DNA of 64,000 nucleotides from Agrococcus jejuensis (GTDB lineage: Bacteria > Actinomycetota > Actinomycetes > Actinomycetales > Microbacteriaceae): NCBI RefSeq assembly GCF_900099705.1, contig NZ_LT629695.1, positions 310,001-374,000 on the forward strand, read 5' to 3'. The translations under genes and the position numbers were made by a program. Shown piece after piece: positions 36,301 through 46,531 of this stretch. The notes beneath the pieces were generated by a model. The model ran no database searches. It saw only the letters and a list, made by a program, of their open reading frames with translations, and had not been told where the DNA came from. The first letter of the stretch is position 1. Each line of letters begins with the position of its first letter.

Positions 36301-38121
36301 GTGACCGACGCCGGCCAGATCCGACCCGTGCTCGTCGAGCGCGACCCGAATGCGAACACGTGCGACCTGCTGCGCGACCGCATGACGACGTCGCCCGACG
36401 CGCCCCTGTTCGCCGTGCCCGACGGAGCGGGGTGGAAGGACGTGTCGACGCGCGAGTTCCACGCGCAGGTCGTCGCGCTCGCGAAGGGCTTCGTCGCCGC
36501 CGGCGTCGAGCCCGGCGACCGCATCGGCATCATGTCGCGCGTGCGCTACGAGTGGACGCTCATCGACTTCGCCGTCTGGTACGCCGGCGCGATCCTCGTG
36601 CCCGTCTACGAGACGAGCGCCCCCAGCCAGATCCAGTGGATCCTCTCCGACTCGGGTGCGACGCGCATCATCGTCGAGACCGCCGAGATGCTCGCGCGCC
36701 TCGACGAGGTGCAGGCCGACCTCCCCGCGATCGGCGACGTGTGGCGACTCGACTCGGGCCACCTCGACGAGCTCGTCGCCAAGGGCGTCGACGTGTCCGA
36801 CGAGGAGATCGAGCGTCGCAGCCGCCTCGCGAAGGCCGACGACGTCGCGACGCTCATCTACACGTCGGGCTCCACGGGTCGCCCCAAGGGCGTCGTGCTG
36901 ACGAACGCGAACTTCGTCGAGCTGTCGCGCAACGCCGCGATCGACCTCGGCGAGGTCGTCGCGCCCGGCTCGTCGACGCTGCTCTTCATCACGACGGCGC
37001 ACGTGTTCGCGCGCTTCATCGCGGCGCTCGCCGTCACGGCGGGCGTCAAGGTGGGCCACCAGCCCGACACGAAGAAGCTCGTCGAGTCGATGACCTCCTT
37101 CTCCCCCACGTTCCTCCTCGCCGTGCCCCGCGTGTTCGAGAAGGTCTTCAACGTGTCGGAGCAGAAGGCGGAGGCCGGCGGCAAGGGCAAGATCTTCCGC
37201 AAGGCCGCCCAGGTCGCCGTCGAGCACTCGAAGGCCGTCGACGCCGGCAAGGTCCCGTTCGGCCTCGCGCTGCAGTTCCGCGTCTTCGACGCCCTCGTCT
37301 ACAAGAAGCTCAAGGCGGCCCTCGGCGGTCGCGTGCGCTACGCCGTCTCGGGCTCGGCCCCGCTGTCGACGTTCCTCGGCCACTTCTACCGCTCGCTCGG
37401 CATCCGCATCCTCGAGGGCTACGGCCTCACCGAGACGACGGCGCCCGCGACGGTCAACCGCCCCGACAAGTTCAAGATCGGCACCGTCGGCCCCGTGCTG
37501 CCCGGCAACGGCGTGCGCATCGCCGACGACGGCGAGGTGCAGGTCGCGGGCATCGCGGTGTTCAAGGAGTACTGGAACAACCCCGAGGCGACCGCGGAGT
37601 CGTTCGACGGCGAGTGGTTCAAGACCGGCGACATCGGCGAGCTCGACGCGGATGGCTACCTGAGGATCACCGGCCGCAAGAAGGAGATCATGGTGACGGC
37701 GGGCGGCAAGAACGTCGCCCCGACGACGCTCGAGGACCCCATCCGCTCGAACCTCATCGTCGGCCAGGTCGTCGCCGTCGGCGACCAGCGGCCCTTCGTC
37801 GGCGCCCTGATCACGCTCGACACCGAGATGCTGCCGACGTGGCTGAAGAACAACGGCCTCGACGAGGGCATGCGCGTCGAGGACGCCATCTCGAACGAGG
37901 CCGTCGTCGCCGAGGTCACGCGCGCCGTGCAGCACGGCAACACGCAGGTCTCGCGCGCGGAGGGCGTGCGCAAGTTCGTCATCCTGCCGATCGACTTCAC
38001 CGAGGACAACGGCCACCTCACGCCGAAGATGTCGATCAAGCGCCACAACATCGTCAAGGACTTCGGCGACGAGATCGAGCGCCTCTACGCCGACCAGTCG
38101 TACGGCGTCTCGGTGCCGTAG
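36301..38121 (+). CDS. long-chain acyl-CoA synthetase (AMP-forming)
   Basis: Activates fatty acids to acyl-CoA through an acyl-AMP intermediate at the membrane. The 606-residue enzyme shows the AMP-binding signature YTSGSTGRPKG (from about 187), LLFITTAHVFARF, SGSAPLSTFLGHFYRSLGI, EGYGLTETTAPATVN, WFKTGDIGELDADGYLRITGRKKE and the C-terminal lysine region LTPKMSIKR. GTG at 36301 has AAGGAG seven bases upstream; TAGGAT at 36257–36262 may be its -10. It lies 79 bases after the acid-sugar operon and probably has its own promoter. Confidence 0.94.
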   Translation: MTDAGQIRPVLVERDPNANTCDLLRDRMTTSPDAPLFAVPDGAGWKDVSTREFHAQVVALAKGFVAAGVEPGDRIGIMSRVRYEWTLIDFAVWYAGAILVPVYETSAPSQIQWILSDSGATRIIVETAEMLARLDEVQADLPAIGDVWRLDSGHLDELVAKGVDVSDEEIERRSRLAKADDVATLIYTSGSTGRPKGVVLTNANFVELSRNAAIDLGEVVAPGSSTLLFITTAHVFARFIAALAVTAGVKVGHQPDTKKLVESMTSFSPTFLLAVPRVFEKVFNVSEQKAEAGGKGKIFRKAAQVAVEHSKAVDAGKVPFGLALQFRVFDALVYKKLKAALGGRVRYAVSGSAPLSTFLGHFYRSLGIRILEGYGLTETTAPATVNRPDKFKIGTVGPVLPGNGVRIADDGEVQVAGIAVFKEYWNNPEATAESFDGEWFKTGDIGELDADGYLRITGRKKEIMVTAGGKNVAPTTLEDPIRSNLIVGQVVAVGDQRPFVGALITLDTEMLPTWLKNNGLDEGMRVEDAISNEAVVAEVTRAVQHGNTQVSRAEGVRKFVILPIDFTEDNGHLTPKMSIKRHNIVKDFGDEIERLYADQSYGVSVP

Positions 38122-38137
38122 ACCTCACCCACGCACG

Positions 38138-38169
38138 ACGCCCCGGCGACCTCGCGGTCGCCGGGGCGT
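38138..38169. terminator. bidirectional terminator hairpin after fatty acyl-CoA synthetase
   Basis: A 14-bp perfect stem (38138–38151 with 38156–38169) around a TCGC loop, with further partly paired flanks. It lies between the convergent acyl-CoA synthetase and peptide deformylase genes, 16 and 14 bases from their stops. Confidence 0.87.
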
Positions 38170-38183
38170 TCGTCGTGTCGGGC

Positions 38184-38675
38184 TCAGAACCAGGCGGAGG
38201 CGCGGATGTCTGCCATCGCCTGCGCGCGCATGTCCTTCTCGAGCGCCTGCACGTACAGGCGGCCGTCGAGGTGGGCGCACTCGTGCTGCAGCATCTGCGC
38301 CATGAGGCCGGAGCCCTCGAGGATCACGCGGCCGCCATCGAGGTCGACGCCCTCGACGCGCGCCCACGGATGCCGCGGCGTCGGGTAGCCGAGGCCGGGC
38401 ACCGACAGGCAGCCCTCGTCGACGAGCTCGACGTCGCCGCGGACCTCGACGAGCACGGGGTTGAGCACGTAGCCGACGTCGCCGTCGACGTTGTAGCTGA
38501 ACGCGCGGGCGGCGACGCCGATCTGGCAGGCGGCGACGCCGGCGCGGCCGGGCACGCGCACGGTCTCGACGAGGTCCTCGACGAGCTGCCTCGTGGCGGG
38601 GTCGGCGGGGTCGACGGGGTCGCCGGCCGTGCGCAGCACGGGGTCGCCGAACACGCGGATCTCGCGAACGGTCAT
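38184..38675 (-). CDS. def: peptide deformylase
   Basis: Metalloenzyme that removes the formyl group from nascent proteins. In 163 residues the three motifs are clear: motif I reads RAGVAACQ (family GxGLAAxQ, so the first glycine is replaced by arginine), motif II EGCLS with C89, and motif III HECAH with H131, E132 and H135. All metal ligands are intact. ATG at 38675 overlaps the mycothione reductase stop (ATGA). A second deformylase elsewhere in the genome is possible but cannot be judged. Confidence 0.93.
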   Translation of the reverse strand: MTVREIRVFGDPVLRTAGDPVDPADPATRQLVEDLVETVRVPGRAGVAACQIGVAARAFSYNVDGDVGYVLNPVLVEVRGDVELVDEGCLSVPGLGYPTPRHPWARVEGVDLDGGRVILEGSGLMAQMLQHECAHLDGRLYVQALEKDMRAQAMADIRASAWF

Positions 38676-40030
38676 CGGTTCAGCTCCTTCTCGGCGTCGA
38701 GCAGGACGTTCTCGATCACCTCGGTCAATGCGGGATGCGGCCAGTACAGGCTGCGGGCGAGGCCGCGCACCGACTGGCGCTGGCTCGCGGCGAGCACGAG
38801 CGGCTGGAGGAGGATGGCGGCCTGCGGGCCGACGACGTGAGCGCCGAGGATCTGCCCGTCGCGGCCGACGACGAGGCGGGCGAACGACGACTCGTCCTCC
38901 ATCGCCCAGCCGTACGCCGTCGACGCGTACGCGCGGTCGACGACGACGGCGTCGGCGGGCGCATCCTGTCCGCGCATGCCGAACGACGCGACCTCGGGGT
39001 GGCCGAAGATCGCCTGCGGGATCGGGCCGAGGAGATCCTCGGTGGCCTCGCCGCGCAGGTTGGCGCGCACGACGCGCGCCTGCTCGTTCGCCACGTGCTT
39101 CAGCTGATGCGCGCTCGTGACGTCGCCGAGCGCGTAGACGCCCTCGACGGGCTCGCCACCCGCGAGCACGCGCAGCCGCGCGTCGGTGACGAGGCGGCCG
39201 TCGGGGTGCGTGTCGAAGAGCTCGGCGGCGCCGAGCGCGTCGGCGTTCGGGATGCGGCCCGTCGCGTTGAGCACGAGCCCGGTGTCGAGCACGGAGCCGT
39301 CGTCGAGGGTCACGCGGCGGTCGTCGCCGACGGCCTCGACGCCGACGACCGTGCGCCCGCGCAGCACCGTGAACCGATCGGCGGCGGCGCGCGTCGCGAG
39401 GTCGGAGACGGCGGCGTCCTCGCCCGAGAGCACGCGGTCGCCGCGCAGCACCATCGTGATCTCGACGCCGAACGCCGACAGCACGTGCGCGAGCTCGACC
39501 GCGATCGCACCGCCGCCGACGACCACGGCGGTCGGCGGCAGCGTCGGGATGCGCATGACGGTGTCGGACGTGTGCACGAGCGCGGGGTCGACGCCCGGGA
39601 TCGCGCGCGGCCGCGAGCCGACGGCGATGACGAGGCGCTCGAAGCGGATGCGCTCCCCCGACGCCGTCACGAGCGTGCGCGCGTCCTCGAGGTGCACGTG
39701 CTCGCGCACGACGTGCACGCCCTCCTGCCCGAGGCGCCACCGCTCGCTCGAGGCCGCGTTGCCGTCGATGCGGCCGAAGACGCGCTCCTGCACGGCGTGC
39801 CAGTCGGCGGTCGCGGCACCCGTGACGCCGATGCGAGCGCCGTGGCGCACCGACTCGACGACGTCGGCGGGGTGCACGAGCATCTTCGTGGGGATGCAGC
39901 CGCGGTTGAGGCACGTGCCGCCGAAGGCGGGCGCGTCGTCGACGATCGCGACGGCGCGCCCCGCCCACTCGCGGCCGACGACGGCGTTGCCGCTGCCGGA
40001 GCCGACGACGGCGAGCTCGACGTCGATCAC
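38672..40030 (-). CDS. mtr: mycothione reductase-like flavin disulfide reductase
   Basis: FAD- and NADPH-dependent pyridine nucleotide-disulfide oxidoreductase; in actinobacteria it keeps mycothiol reduced. The 452 residues have the FAD-binding N-terminus [11 protein letters not shown], the redox pair C40/C45 in [14 protein letters not shown], the NAD(P) loop [13 protein letters not shown], the second FAD motif GVYALGDVT and the C-terminal [10 protein letters not shown] with catalytic His and Glu. Distinction from other family members (lipoamide dehydrogenase, mercuric reductase) rests on overall pattern and taxon. GTG at 40030 overlaps the pyruvate carboxylase stop. Confidence 0.88.
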   Translation of the reverse strand: MIDVELAVVGSGSGNAVVGREWAGRAVAIVDDAPAFGGTCLNRGCIPTKMLVHPADVVESVRHGARIGVTGAATADWHAVQERVFGRIDGNAASSERWRLGQEGVHVVREHVHLEDARTLVTASGERIRFERLVIAVGSRPRAIPGVDPALVHTSDTVMRIPTLPPTAVVVGGGAIAVELAHVLSAFGVEITMVLRGDRVLSGEDAAVSDLATRAAADRFTVLRGRTVVGVEAVGDDRRVTLDDGSVLDTGLVLNATGRIPNADALGAAELFDTHPDGRLVTDARLRVLAGGEPVEGVYALGDVTSAHQLKHVANEQARVVRANLRGEATEDLLGPIPQAIFGHPEVASFGMRGQDAPADAVVVDRAYASTAYGWAMEDESSFARLVVGRDGQILGAHVVGPQAAILLQPLVLAASQRQSVRGLARSLYWPHPALTEVIENVLLDAEKELNR

Positions 40031-43000
40031 GCGATCACCGCGATGAGGTCACCCGCCTCCACGGCGCGTGTGCCCTGGATCGCGAGGCGCTGCACCGTGC
40101 CGGCGACCTGCGCCGTGATCGCGGCCTCCATCTTCATGGCCTCGATCGTCGCGACGGGCTGACCCACGGCGACGGTGTCGCCCTCGGCGACCGTCACGGT
40201 GACGGCGCCCGCGAACGGCGCGGCGACGTGGCCGGCCTGCGAGGCGTCGGCCTTCTCGGCGGCGGTCTTCTCGACCTTGACCGAGCGGTCGCGCACGTAC
40301 ACGGGGCGCAGCTGGCCGTTGAGGGCCGTCATGACCGTGACCATGCCGTCGTCGCCGGGCTTGCCGATCGCCTCGAGGGCCACGTTGAGCGTGACGCCGG
40401 TGCCGATGCCGACGCGGTGCTCCTCGCCGGGCTGCATGCCGTAGAGGAAGTCGATCGTGTCGACGACGGACAGGTCGCCGAACTCCTCGCGCGTCGCGAG
40501 GAAGTCCTTGGTCGGCCCGGGGAAGAGCAGCGTGTTGAGCGCCTGCTGGCGGTCGGTGCCGGGCTCGACGAGCGAGGCCTTCTGCTCGTCGGTCAGCTCG
40601 GTCACGCCGATCTTCACCGTGCGACCCTCGAGCACCTTCGTGCGGAAGGGCTCGGGCCAGCCGCCTGGCAGGTCGCCGAGCTCGCCGGCCATGAAGCCGA
40701 TGACGGAGTCGGGGATGTCGTACCGCTGCGGGTTCGCCTCGAAGTCCGCGGGGTCGACGTCCTGCGCCACCAGCTGCAGCGCGAGGTCGCCCACGACCTT
40801 CGACGACGGCGTGACCTTCGTGGGGCGACCCAGCATGCCGCTCACCGCCGCGTACATGTCCTCGATGCGCTCGAAGTCGTCGGCGAGGCCGAGCGCGATG
40901 GCCTGCTGGCGCAGGTTCGACAGCTGGCCGCCCGGGATCTCGTGCGTGTAGACGCGACCGGTCGGGCCCGGCAGCCCCGACTCGAACGGCTTGTAGAGCC
41001 GGCGCACGGCCTCCCAGTACGGCTCGAGGTCGCCCACGGCCTGCAGGTCGAGGCCCGTGTCGCGCTCCGTGTGCGCGATGGCGGCGACGAGCGCCGACAT
41101 CGGCGGCTGGCTCGTCGTGCCGGCCATGGCGGCCGAGGCGACGTCGACGGCGTCGACGCCCGCTGCGGAGGCGGCGAGGAGCGTCGCGAGCTGGCCACCG
41201 GCCGTGTCGTGCGTGTGCAGGTGCACCGGCAGGTCGAACTCGGCGCGCAGCGCCGTCACGAGCTGCGTCGCGGCACCGGCGCGCAGCAGGCCCGCCATGT
41301 CCTTGATCGCGAGCACGTGCGCGCCGGCATCCACGATGCGGCTCGCGAGGCGCAGGTAGTAGTCGAGCGTGTAGAGATCCTCGGCGGGGTTCAGCAGGTC
41401 GCCCGAGTAGCAGAGCGCCACCTCGGCGACCCTCGTGCCCGTCTCGAGCACCGCGTCGATCGCGGGACGCATCTGGTCGACGTCGTTGAGGGCGTCGAAG
41501 ATGCGGAAGACGTCGATGCCCGTGCGCGCCGCCTCGTCGACGAACGCGCTCGTGACCTCGGTCGGGTACGGCGTGTAGCCGACGGTGTTGCGGCCGCGCA
41601 GCAGCATCTGGATGGGCAGGTTCGGCATGGCCTCGCGCAGCGCGGCCAGGCGCTCCCACGGGTCCTCGCCGAGGAAGCGCAGCGCGACGTCGTACGTCGC
41701 GCCGCCCCACGCCTCGACCGACAGCAGCTGCGGCGTGAGGCGCGCGACGTGCGGAGCGACCGCGACGAGGTCGGCGGTGCGCACGCGCGTCGCGAGCAGC
41801 GACTGGTGCGCGTCGCGGAACGTCGTGTCGGTGACGGCGAGGGCCTTCTGGTCGCGCAGCGCCTTCGCGAAGCCCACGGGGCCGAGCGTCTGCAGGCGCT
41901 GGCGCGCGCCGTCGGGCGCGGGCGTCTCGACGTCGATCGCCGGCAGCTTGAGCGAGGGCTGGATGACGCCATCTGCCGAGCCGTTGGGCTTGTTCACCGT
42001 GACGTCGGCGAGCCACGACAGCACCTTCGACGCGCGGTCGCGCGAGGGAGTGATGCGCGTGAGCTCGGGGTGCTCCTCGATGAAGTGCGTCGACACGTCG
42101 CCGGCGCGGAACTGCGGGTCGTCGAGCAGGTTGAGGAGGAAGGGGATGTTCGTCGCGACGCCGCGGATGCGGAACTCGCTCACGGCGCGATGCGAGCGCG
42201 CGATCGCCGAGGCGAGGTCGCGGCCGCGGCACGTGACCTTGGCGAGCATCGAGTCGAAGTGCGGGCTGATCTCGGCGCCCGGGTTGATCGTGCCGCCGTC
42301 GAGGCGCACGCCGGCACCGCCCGGCGAACGGTAGGCGGTGATGCGGCCCGTGTCGGGGCGGAAGCCGTCTGCCGGGTCCTCGGTCGTCACGCGGCACTGC
42401 AGCGCGAAGCCGTGCATCGTGATCGCGTCCTGCGTGAGGCCGAGGTCGGCGAGCGTCTCGCCCGCGGCGATGCGGATCTGCGACTGCACGAGGTCGACGT
42501 CGGTGATCTCCTCGGTCACGGTGTGCTCGACCTGGATGCGCGGGTTCATCTCGATGAACACGTGCTCGCCCGCGCGGTCGCCCGCGGTGTCGAGCAGGAA
42601 CTCGACGGTGCCCGCGTTGACGTAGTCGATCGAGCGCGCGAACGCGACGGCATCGCGGTAGAGCTCGGCGCGCTTCTCCTCCGAGAGGTTCGGCGCGGGC
42701 GCGAGCTCGACGACCTTCTGGTGTCGACGCTGCACCGAGCAGTCGCGCTCGAACAGGTGCACGGTGCCGCCGGCGGCGTCGGCGAGGATCTGCACCTCGA
42801 TGTGCCGGGGGCGCACGACGGCCTGCTCGATGAACATCGTCGGGTCGCCGAAGGCCGAGTCGGCCTCGCGCATGGCGGCCTCGAGCGCGGGGCGCAGCTC
42901 GTCGCGCGTCTGCACGAGGCGCATGCCGCGGCCGCCGCCACCGGCGACGGCCTTGCAGAAGACGGGGAAGCCGATCTCGTCGGCACCGGCGAGCAGCTCG

Positions 43001-43425
43001 TCGAGGTCCTTCGACGCGGGCGTCGAGCGCAGCACCGGCACGCCCGCGGCGATCGCCTGCTCCTTCGCCGTCACCTTGTTGCCCGCGGAGGCGAGCACCT
43101 TGGCGGGCGGGCCGACGAACGTGATGCCCGCCTCCGCCGCGGCCGTCGCGAGGCGCGGGTTCTCGGAGAGGAAGCCGTAGCCGGGGTAGATGGCGTCGGC
43201 GCCGGCCTCCTTGGCCACGCGCACGATGTCGTCGACGTCGAGGTACGCACGCACCGGATGCCCGGGCTCGCCGACCTGGTACGCCTCGTCGGCCTTCTGG
43301 CAGTGCAGCGAGTTCCGATCCTCGTGCGCGTACACGGCGACGGTGCGGATGCCGAGCTCGTTGGCGGCTCGGAACGCCCTGATGGCGATCTCTCCACGGT
43401 TCGCGACGAGGATCTTGCGGAACAT
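40027..43425 (-). CDS. pyc: pyruvate carboxylase
   Basis: Biotin-dependent anaplerotic enzyme making oxaloacetate from pyruvate. The 1,132-residue single chain has the full domain order: biotin carboxylase (1–450; [42 protein letters not shown]), carboxyltransferase (about 535–820; [39 protein letters not shown]), the allosteric/linker domain, and the biotinyl domain (IEAMKMEAA with the biotinylated lysine at about 1098). ATG at 43425; the longer frame upstream lacks family similarity. Its stop overlaps the mtr start. Confidence 0.97.
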   Translation of the reverse strand: MFRKILVANRGEIAIRAFRAANELGIRTVAVYAHEDRNSLHCQKADEAYQVGEPGHPVRAYLDVDDIVRVAKEAGADAIYPGYGFLSENPRLATAAAEAGITFVGPPAKVLASAGNKVTAKEQAIAAGVPVLRSTPASKDLDELLAGADEIGFPVFCKAVAGGGGRGMRLVQTRDELRPALEAAMREADSAFGDPTMFIEQAVVRPRHIEVQILADAAGGTVHLFERDCSVQRRHQKVVELAPAPNLSEEKRAELYRDAVAFARSIDYVNAGTVEFLLDTAGDRAGEHVFIEMNPRIQVEHTVTEEITDVDLVQSQIRIAAGETLADLGLTQDAITMHGFALQCRVTTEDPADGFRPDTGRITAYRSPGGAGVRLDGGTINPGAEISPHFDSMLAKVTCRGRDLASAIARSHRAVSEFRIRGVATNIPFLLNLLDDPQFRAGDVSTHFIEEHPELTRITPSRDRASKVLSWLADVTVNKPNGSADGVIQPSLKLPAIDVETPAPDGARQRLQTLGPVGFAKALRDQKALAVTDTTFRDAHQSLLATRVRTADLVAVAPHVARLTPQLLSVEAWGGATYDVALRFLGEDPWERLAALREAMPNLPIQMLLRGRNTVGYTPYPTEVTSAFVDEAARTGIDVFRIFDALNDVDQMRPAIDAVLETGTRVAEVALCYSGDLLNPAEDLYTLDYYLRLASRIVDAGAHVLAIKDMAGLLRAGAATQLVTALRAEFDLPVHLHTHDTAGGQLATLLAASAAGVDAVDVASAAMAGTTSQPPMSALVAAIAHTERDTGLDLQAVGDLEPYWEAVRRLYKPFESGLPGPTGRVYTHEIPGGQLSNLRQQAIALGLADDFERIEDMYAAVSGMLGRPTKVTPSSKVVGDLALQLVAQDVDPADFEANPQRYDIPDSVIGFMAGELGDLPGGWPEPFRTKVLEGRTVKIGVTELTDEQKASLVEPGTDRQQALNTLLFPGPTKDFLATREEFGDLSVVDTIDFLYGMQPGEEHRVGIGTGVTLNVALEAIGKPGDDGMVTVMTALNGQLRPVYVRDRSVKVEKTAAEKADASQAGHVAAPFAGAVTVTVAEGDTVAVGQPVATIEAMKMEAAITAQVAGTVQRLAIQGTRAVEAGDLIAVIA

Positions 43426-43486
43426 GGGTCTCCCAAGGGATCGTTCGGATGGGGCCTGCCAGCGCGTCCTCCCACCGTAGTCGAGG

Positions 43487-43492
43487 TAGGCT
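43487..43492 (+). promoter_or_regulatory. -10 element before the ParA gene
   Basis: TAGGCT ends eight bases before the GTG at 43501, with no Shine–Dalgarno sequence in between. This suggests a leaderless or nearly leaderless transcript. It lies in the 75-base divergent gap with the pyruvate carboxylase gene. Confidence 0.5.
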
Positions 43493-43500
43493 CCCGTACC

Positions 43501-44418
43501 GTGCACGTCCTCTCCATCAGCTCACTGAAGGGCGGCGTCGGCAAGACGACCGTCACCCTCGGCCTCGCCTCTGCGGCCTTCGCGAAGGGGCTCCGCACCC
43601 TCGTGGTCGACCTCGACCCGCAGTCGGACGCGTCGACGGGCATGGACATCGACGTGCAGGGACGCCTCAACGTGGCCGACGTGCTCGGCAACCCGCGCGA
43701 CAAGATCGTGCGCCAGGCCATCGCCCCGTCGGGCTGGACCGAGGGCCACGGCGGCACGATCGACGTGCTCATCGGCAGCCCGTCGGCGATCAACTTCGAC
43801 GGCCCGCACCCCACGATCAAGGAGATCTGGCGCCTCGAGACGGCGCTCGCGACGCTCGAGACCGAGTACGACCTCGTGCTCATCGACTGTGCACCGAGCC
43901 TCAACGCCCTCACGCGCACCGCGTGGGCAGCCTCCGACCGCGTCATGGTCGTGACCGAGCCTGGCCTGTTCTCCGTCGCCGCCGCCGACCGTGCGCTGCG
44001 CGCGATCGAGGAGATCCGCCGCGGCCTGAGCCCGCGCCTCCAGCCGCTCGGCATCGTCGTGAACCGCGCGCGTCCGCAGTCGCTCGAGCACCAGTACCGC
44101 ATCCAGGAGCTCAAGGACATGTTCGGGCCGCTCGTGCTCGAGACGATCCTGCCCGAGCGCACGTCGATGCAGCAGGCGCAGGGCGCTGCCCGCCCGCTGC
44201 ACGTGTGGCCCGGCGAGGGCGCGCAGGAGATGGCGCTGCAGTTCGACGAGCTGCTGCAGCGCGTGCTCGACGCCGCCGCCGCGAACGGCGAGGAGGCTGC
44301 CGCAGGGGGCCGCGTGCCCGCGCCGACGGCTGCGATCGACGCGTCGAGCGCCGCAGCGGTCGAGGACGCCGAGGCCGAGGCGACCGGCGAGGACCTGCAG
44401 GAGGAGCGTCGCGACTGA
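43501..44418 (+). CDS. ParA/MinD-family ATPase
   Basis: Deviant Walker A ATPase of the Soj/ParA type, 305 residues: SSLKGGVGKTTVTLGLA (P-loop with both lysines), DLDPQSDAS, LIDCAPSLNALT and the late IVVNRARP segment. The C-terminal 50 residues are an Ala/Glu-rich extension. There is no parB next to it, so it is an orphan member, perhaps placing chromosomal or polar cargo rather than partitioning a plasmid. GTG at 43501 with a probable leaderless transcript. Convergent with the MerR gene across a terminator. Confidence 0.9.
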   Translation: MHVLSISSLKGGVGKTTVTLGLASAAFAKGLRTLVVDLDPQSDASTGMDIDVQGRLNVADVLGNPRDKIVRQAIAPSGWTEGHGGTIDVLIGSPSAINFDGPHPTIKEIWRLETALATLETEYDLVLIDCAPSLNALTRTAWAASDRVMVVTEPGLFSVAAADRALRAIEEIRRGLSPRLQPLGIVVNRARPQSLEHQYRIQELKDMFGPLVLETILPERTSMQQAQGAARPLHVWPGEGAQEMALQFDELLQRVLDAAAANGEEAAAGGRVPAPTAAIDASSAAAVEDAEAEATGEDLQEERRD

Positions 44419-44441
44419 CGCGACGACCCCGCACATGCGAC

Positions 44442-44469
44442 GAGGCGCCCACCGATCGGTGGGCGCCTC
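44442..44469. terminator. bidirectional terminator hairpin
   Basis: GAGGCGCCCACC and its reverse complement form a 12-bp stem with a GATC loop. It lies between the convergent ParA and MerR genes, about 24 and 28 bases from their stops. Confidence 0.87.
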
Positions 44470-44497
44470 TCGCGTTCCGCGCGGCGCGGCGAAGGTC

Positions 44498-45049
44498 CTA
44501 GGAGGCCTTGGTGCGGGCGGCGCGACGGGCGGCGAGCTCGTCCATGAGCGGCTCGACGGGCGTCGTGTCGAGCTCGATGAGCTCGGACTGCACCTCGCGC
44601 ACGACGGTGCCGACGGCGATGGCGAACACGCCCTGGCCGCGGTCGAGGAGGTCCATGACCTCGTCGGCGCTCGTGACGAGGTAGACGGAGGCGCCATCGG
44701 AGACGAGGCGCACCTGCGCGAGGTCGCCGACGCCCTCGTGGCGCAGGCTCGAGACGGCGACGCGGATCTGCTGCAGCGAGATGCCGGTGTCGAGCAGGCG
44801 CTTGACGAGCTTGAGCACGAGGATGTCGCGGAAGGCGTAGAGGCGCTGCGAGCCCGAGCCGCTGGCGGAGCGGATGCTCGGCACGACGAGGTCGGTGCGC
44901 GCCCAGTAGTCGAGCTGGCGGTACGTGATGCCCGCGGCCTTCACGGCGTCGGCGCCGCGGTAGCCCTGCACGGCGTCGTCGTCGGGCAGGCCGTCGGTGA
45001 ACAGCAGCCCCGAGTCGTATCGGGGTGTCGTCTCGTTCTCGGCCATCAT
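44498..45049 (-). CDS. MerR-family regulator (Rv1830/Cg1633-like)
   Basis: A 183-residue MerR-type regulator with an N-terminal winged helix (AVQGYRGADAVKAAGITYRQLDYWARTDLVVPS, then SQRLYAFRDILVLKLVKRLLDTGISLQQIRVAV) and a C-terminal domain of unknown ligand. Its place beside a second MerR gene and an FHA gene matches the conserved actinobacterial garA–ftsR–nuclease–merR locus, although the bifunctional nuclease gene usually between the two MerR genes is missing. Tandem ATG codons at 45049 and 45046 are both possible starts. Two AACCTTCA boxes lie just upstream. Confidence 0.86.
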   Translation of the reverse strand: MMAENETTPRYDSGLLFTDGLPDDDAVQGYRGADAVKAAGITYRQLDYWARTDLVVPSIRSASGSGSQRLYAFRDILVLKLVKRLLDTGISLQQIRVAVSSLRHEGVGDLAQVRLVSDGASVYLVTSADEVMDLLDRGQGVFAIAVGTVVREVQSELIELDTTPVEPLMDELAARRAARTKAS

Positions 45050-45060
45050 GTGCCCTTCTC

Positions 45061-45099
45061 AACCTTCAAGCAGGAGTTGAACCTTCATCTCGAAGCCTA
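45061..45099 (-). promoter_or_regulatory. promoter and repeated box upstream of the MerR gene
   Basis: AACCTTCAA at 45061–45069 and TTGAACCTT at 45077–45085 form a partly inverted, partly direct repeat. On the minus strand a TAGGCT -10 hexamer (complement of 45094–45099) precedes them. The boxes would lie at or just after the transcript start, suggesting repression. The same word stands before ftsZ. Confidence 0.5.
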
Positions 45100-45213
45100 G
45101 AGAGCAGGACCCTCGTCGCGGTGCAGGTCGCACCGGCGTGTCGGGCTCTCGTGGTCGAAGTCTACGCCCGGCCCCCGACGAACGGCCGGAATCGGCGCCG
45201 CGGATCCCCCGCG

Positions 45214-45915
45214 TCAGCGCGTGATGCGCTCGACGGCCTCGCGACCGAGCACCTCGCGGATCGACGCGATCTGCCCGGCGATGTCGCGCGCGGCCTCCGC
45301 CGCCTTCGGCTTGCCCTCGCCGCGACGCCCGAGCACGGGCCGCACGGCCGTCTCGATGAGCGCCGCCTCGCGGTCGGCAGACGCGCGCATGCCGCGCAGG
45401 TGGCGCGGCTCGATGCCGAAGCGCTGCAGCTCGACGAGCGCCGTCGCGACGCGCAGCGCGTGCTCGTCGTACGGCTCGGCCGCAGGCACGAGGCTCGCGG
45501 CGATCGCCTCCTGCACGAGCGCGCGCGACGCGCCCGAGGTCGTCTCGAGCTCGCGACGCGACAGGCGACGGTCGACGCGCAGGATGCTCGGGCCCTCCGA
45601 CACGACGTTGCCCGCCGTGAACGGCTGCGCCTCGCCCGCATCCACCTGCTCGAGGTGCCCGAGGATGACCTTGAGCGGCAGGTAGTGGTCGCGCTGCAGC
45701 GTGAGGATGTAGCGCACGCGGTCGACGTCATCGCCCGAGAACTTGCGGTACCCGCTGGGGGTACGCGCCGGCGCGACGAGGCCCTGGTCCTCGAGGAAGC
45801 GCAGCTTCGACGGCGCGAGGTCGGGGAACTCGGGCGTCAGGCGCGCGAGCACCTGCCCGATCGACAGGAGCGTCGTGCGCGTGGCCCCGCTGCGCGGCGC
45901 GGCCTGCGCGCTCAC
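45214..45915 (-). CDS. ftsR: FtsR-like MerR-family regulator
   Basis: A 233-residue protein with an N-terminal MerR helix-turn-helix (LLSIGQVLARLTPEFPDLAPSKLRFLEDQGLV, then RTPSGYRKFSGDDVDRVRYILTLQRDHYLPLKVI) and a long helical C-terminal effector region. The order FHA gene–this gene–MerR gene matches odhI–ftsR in Corynebacterium and garA–Rv1828 in Mycobacterium; FtsR activates ftsZ in the former. GTG at 45915 overlaps the FHA-gene stop codon. The ftsZ gene it may control is in this same window. Confidence 0.87.
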   Translation of the reverse strand: MSAQAAPRSGATRTTLLSIGQVLARLTPEFPDLAPSKLRFLEDQGLVAPARTPSGYRKFSGDDVDRVRYILTLQRDHYLPLKVILGHLEQVDAGEAQPFTAGNVVSEGPSILRVDRRLSRRELETTSGASRALVQEAIAASLVPAAEPYDEHALRVATALVELQRFGIEPRHLRGMRASADREAALIETAVRPVLGRRGEGKPKAAEAARDIAGQIASIREVLGREAVERITR

Positions 45916-46361
45916 GAGGTGGCGCCGAGATCGTGCCGCGACGCGTAGAACGTGAGGCGGAACTTGCCCACCTGCACCTCGGTCCCGTCGCGCAGCGGTG
46001 CGCGCTCGACGCGCTCGCCACCCGAGTAGGTGCCGTTGAGCGAGCCGAGGTCGCGGACCTCGAAGCTGCGGCCCGAGCGCGTGAACTCGGCGTGACGACG
46101 CGACACGGTCACGTCGTCGAGGAAGATGTCGGCGTCGGGGTGGCGACCGGCCACCGTGACGTCCTGGTCGAGCAGGAATCGGGCGCCCACGTCGGGGCCG
46201 CGGCGCACGATGAGCAGCGCCGAGCCCGACGGCAGCGCTGCCACGGCCTCCTGCTCGTCCTGGCCCACGCCCGTCATCATCGACGCGAGCTGCTGCTGGT
46301 AGTCCTGACCCCAGGACTGCGTGCTGTCGCCGTCGCGCTGGGCGCCGTCGGGATCGCTCAT
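45912..46361 (-). CDS. FHA-domain protein of the GarA/OdhI group
   Basis: Phosphothreonine-binding signalling protein, 149 residues. The C-terminal FHA domain is complete: VAGRHPDADIFLDDVTVSRRHAEF and VRDLGSLNGTYSGGERVE. In Corynebacterium and Mycobacterium, OdhI/GarA inhibit 2-oxoglutarate dehydrogenase unless phosphorylated on an N-terminal ETT motif. No such motif is present in the N-terminal 40 residues here (nearest is DSTQSWGQDY), so control may differ. ATG at 46361. Possible -10 TAGTCT on the minus strand (complement of 46417–46422). Confidence 0.87.
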   Translation of the reverse strand: MSDPDGAQRDGDSTQSWGQDYQQQLASMMTGVGQDEQEAVAALPSGSALLIVRRGPDVGARFLLDQDVTVAGRHPDADIFLDDVTVSRRHAEFTRSGRSFEVRDLGSLNGTYSGGERVERAPLRDGTEVQVGKFRLTFYASRHDLGATS

Positions 46362-46531
46362 GCGTCCTCCTGGGTCGGGGTGGCCCTGGCCGGGCCTCAC
46401 GTTCGAGTGCAGGTTCAGACTACGCGAGTCGTCGACGTCGCCGAGCCGTGCGTCCGGGGCCGAGGCCTCGGGGTTCTGGGCACTCTACGTCACGCGCCCG
46501 GCGCGCCGCCATGCCTGCGGGCTCGTGCGCG

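Noticed and set aside
40228..43500. Long plus-strand open frame opposite pyruvate carboxylase and continuous with the ParA gene
   Set aside because: Only the part from the GTG at 43501 matches a family; the upstream part is antisense shadow.
43501..44418. Plasmid-type or chromosomal parAB locus near an origin
   Set aside because: No parB, parS-like palindrome, dnaA or DnaA boxes are seen nearby; the ParA-family gene stands alone.
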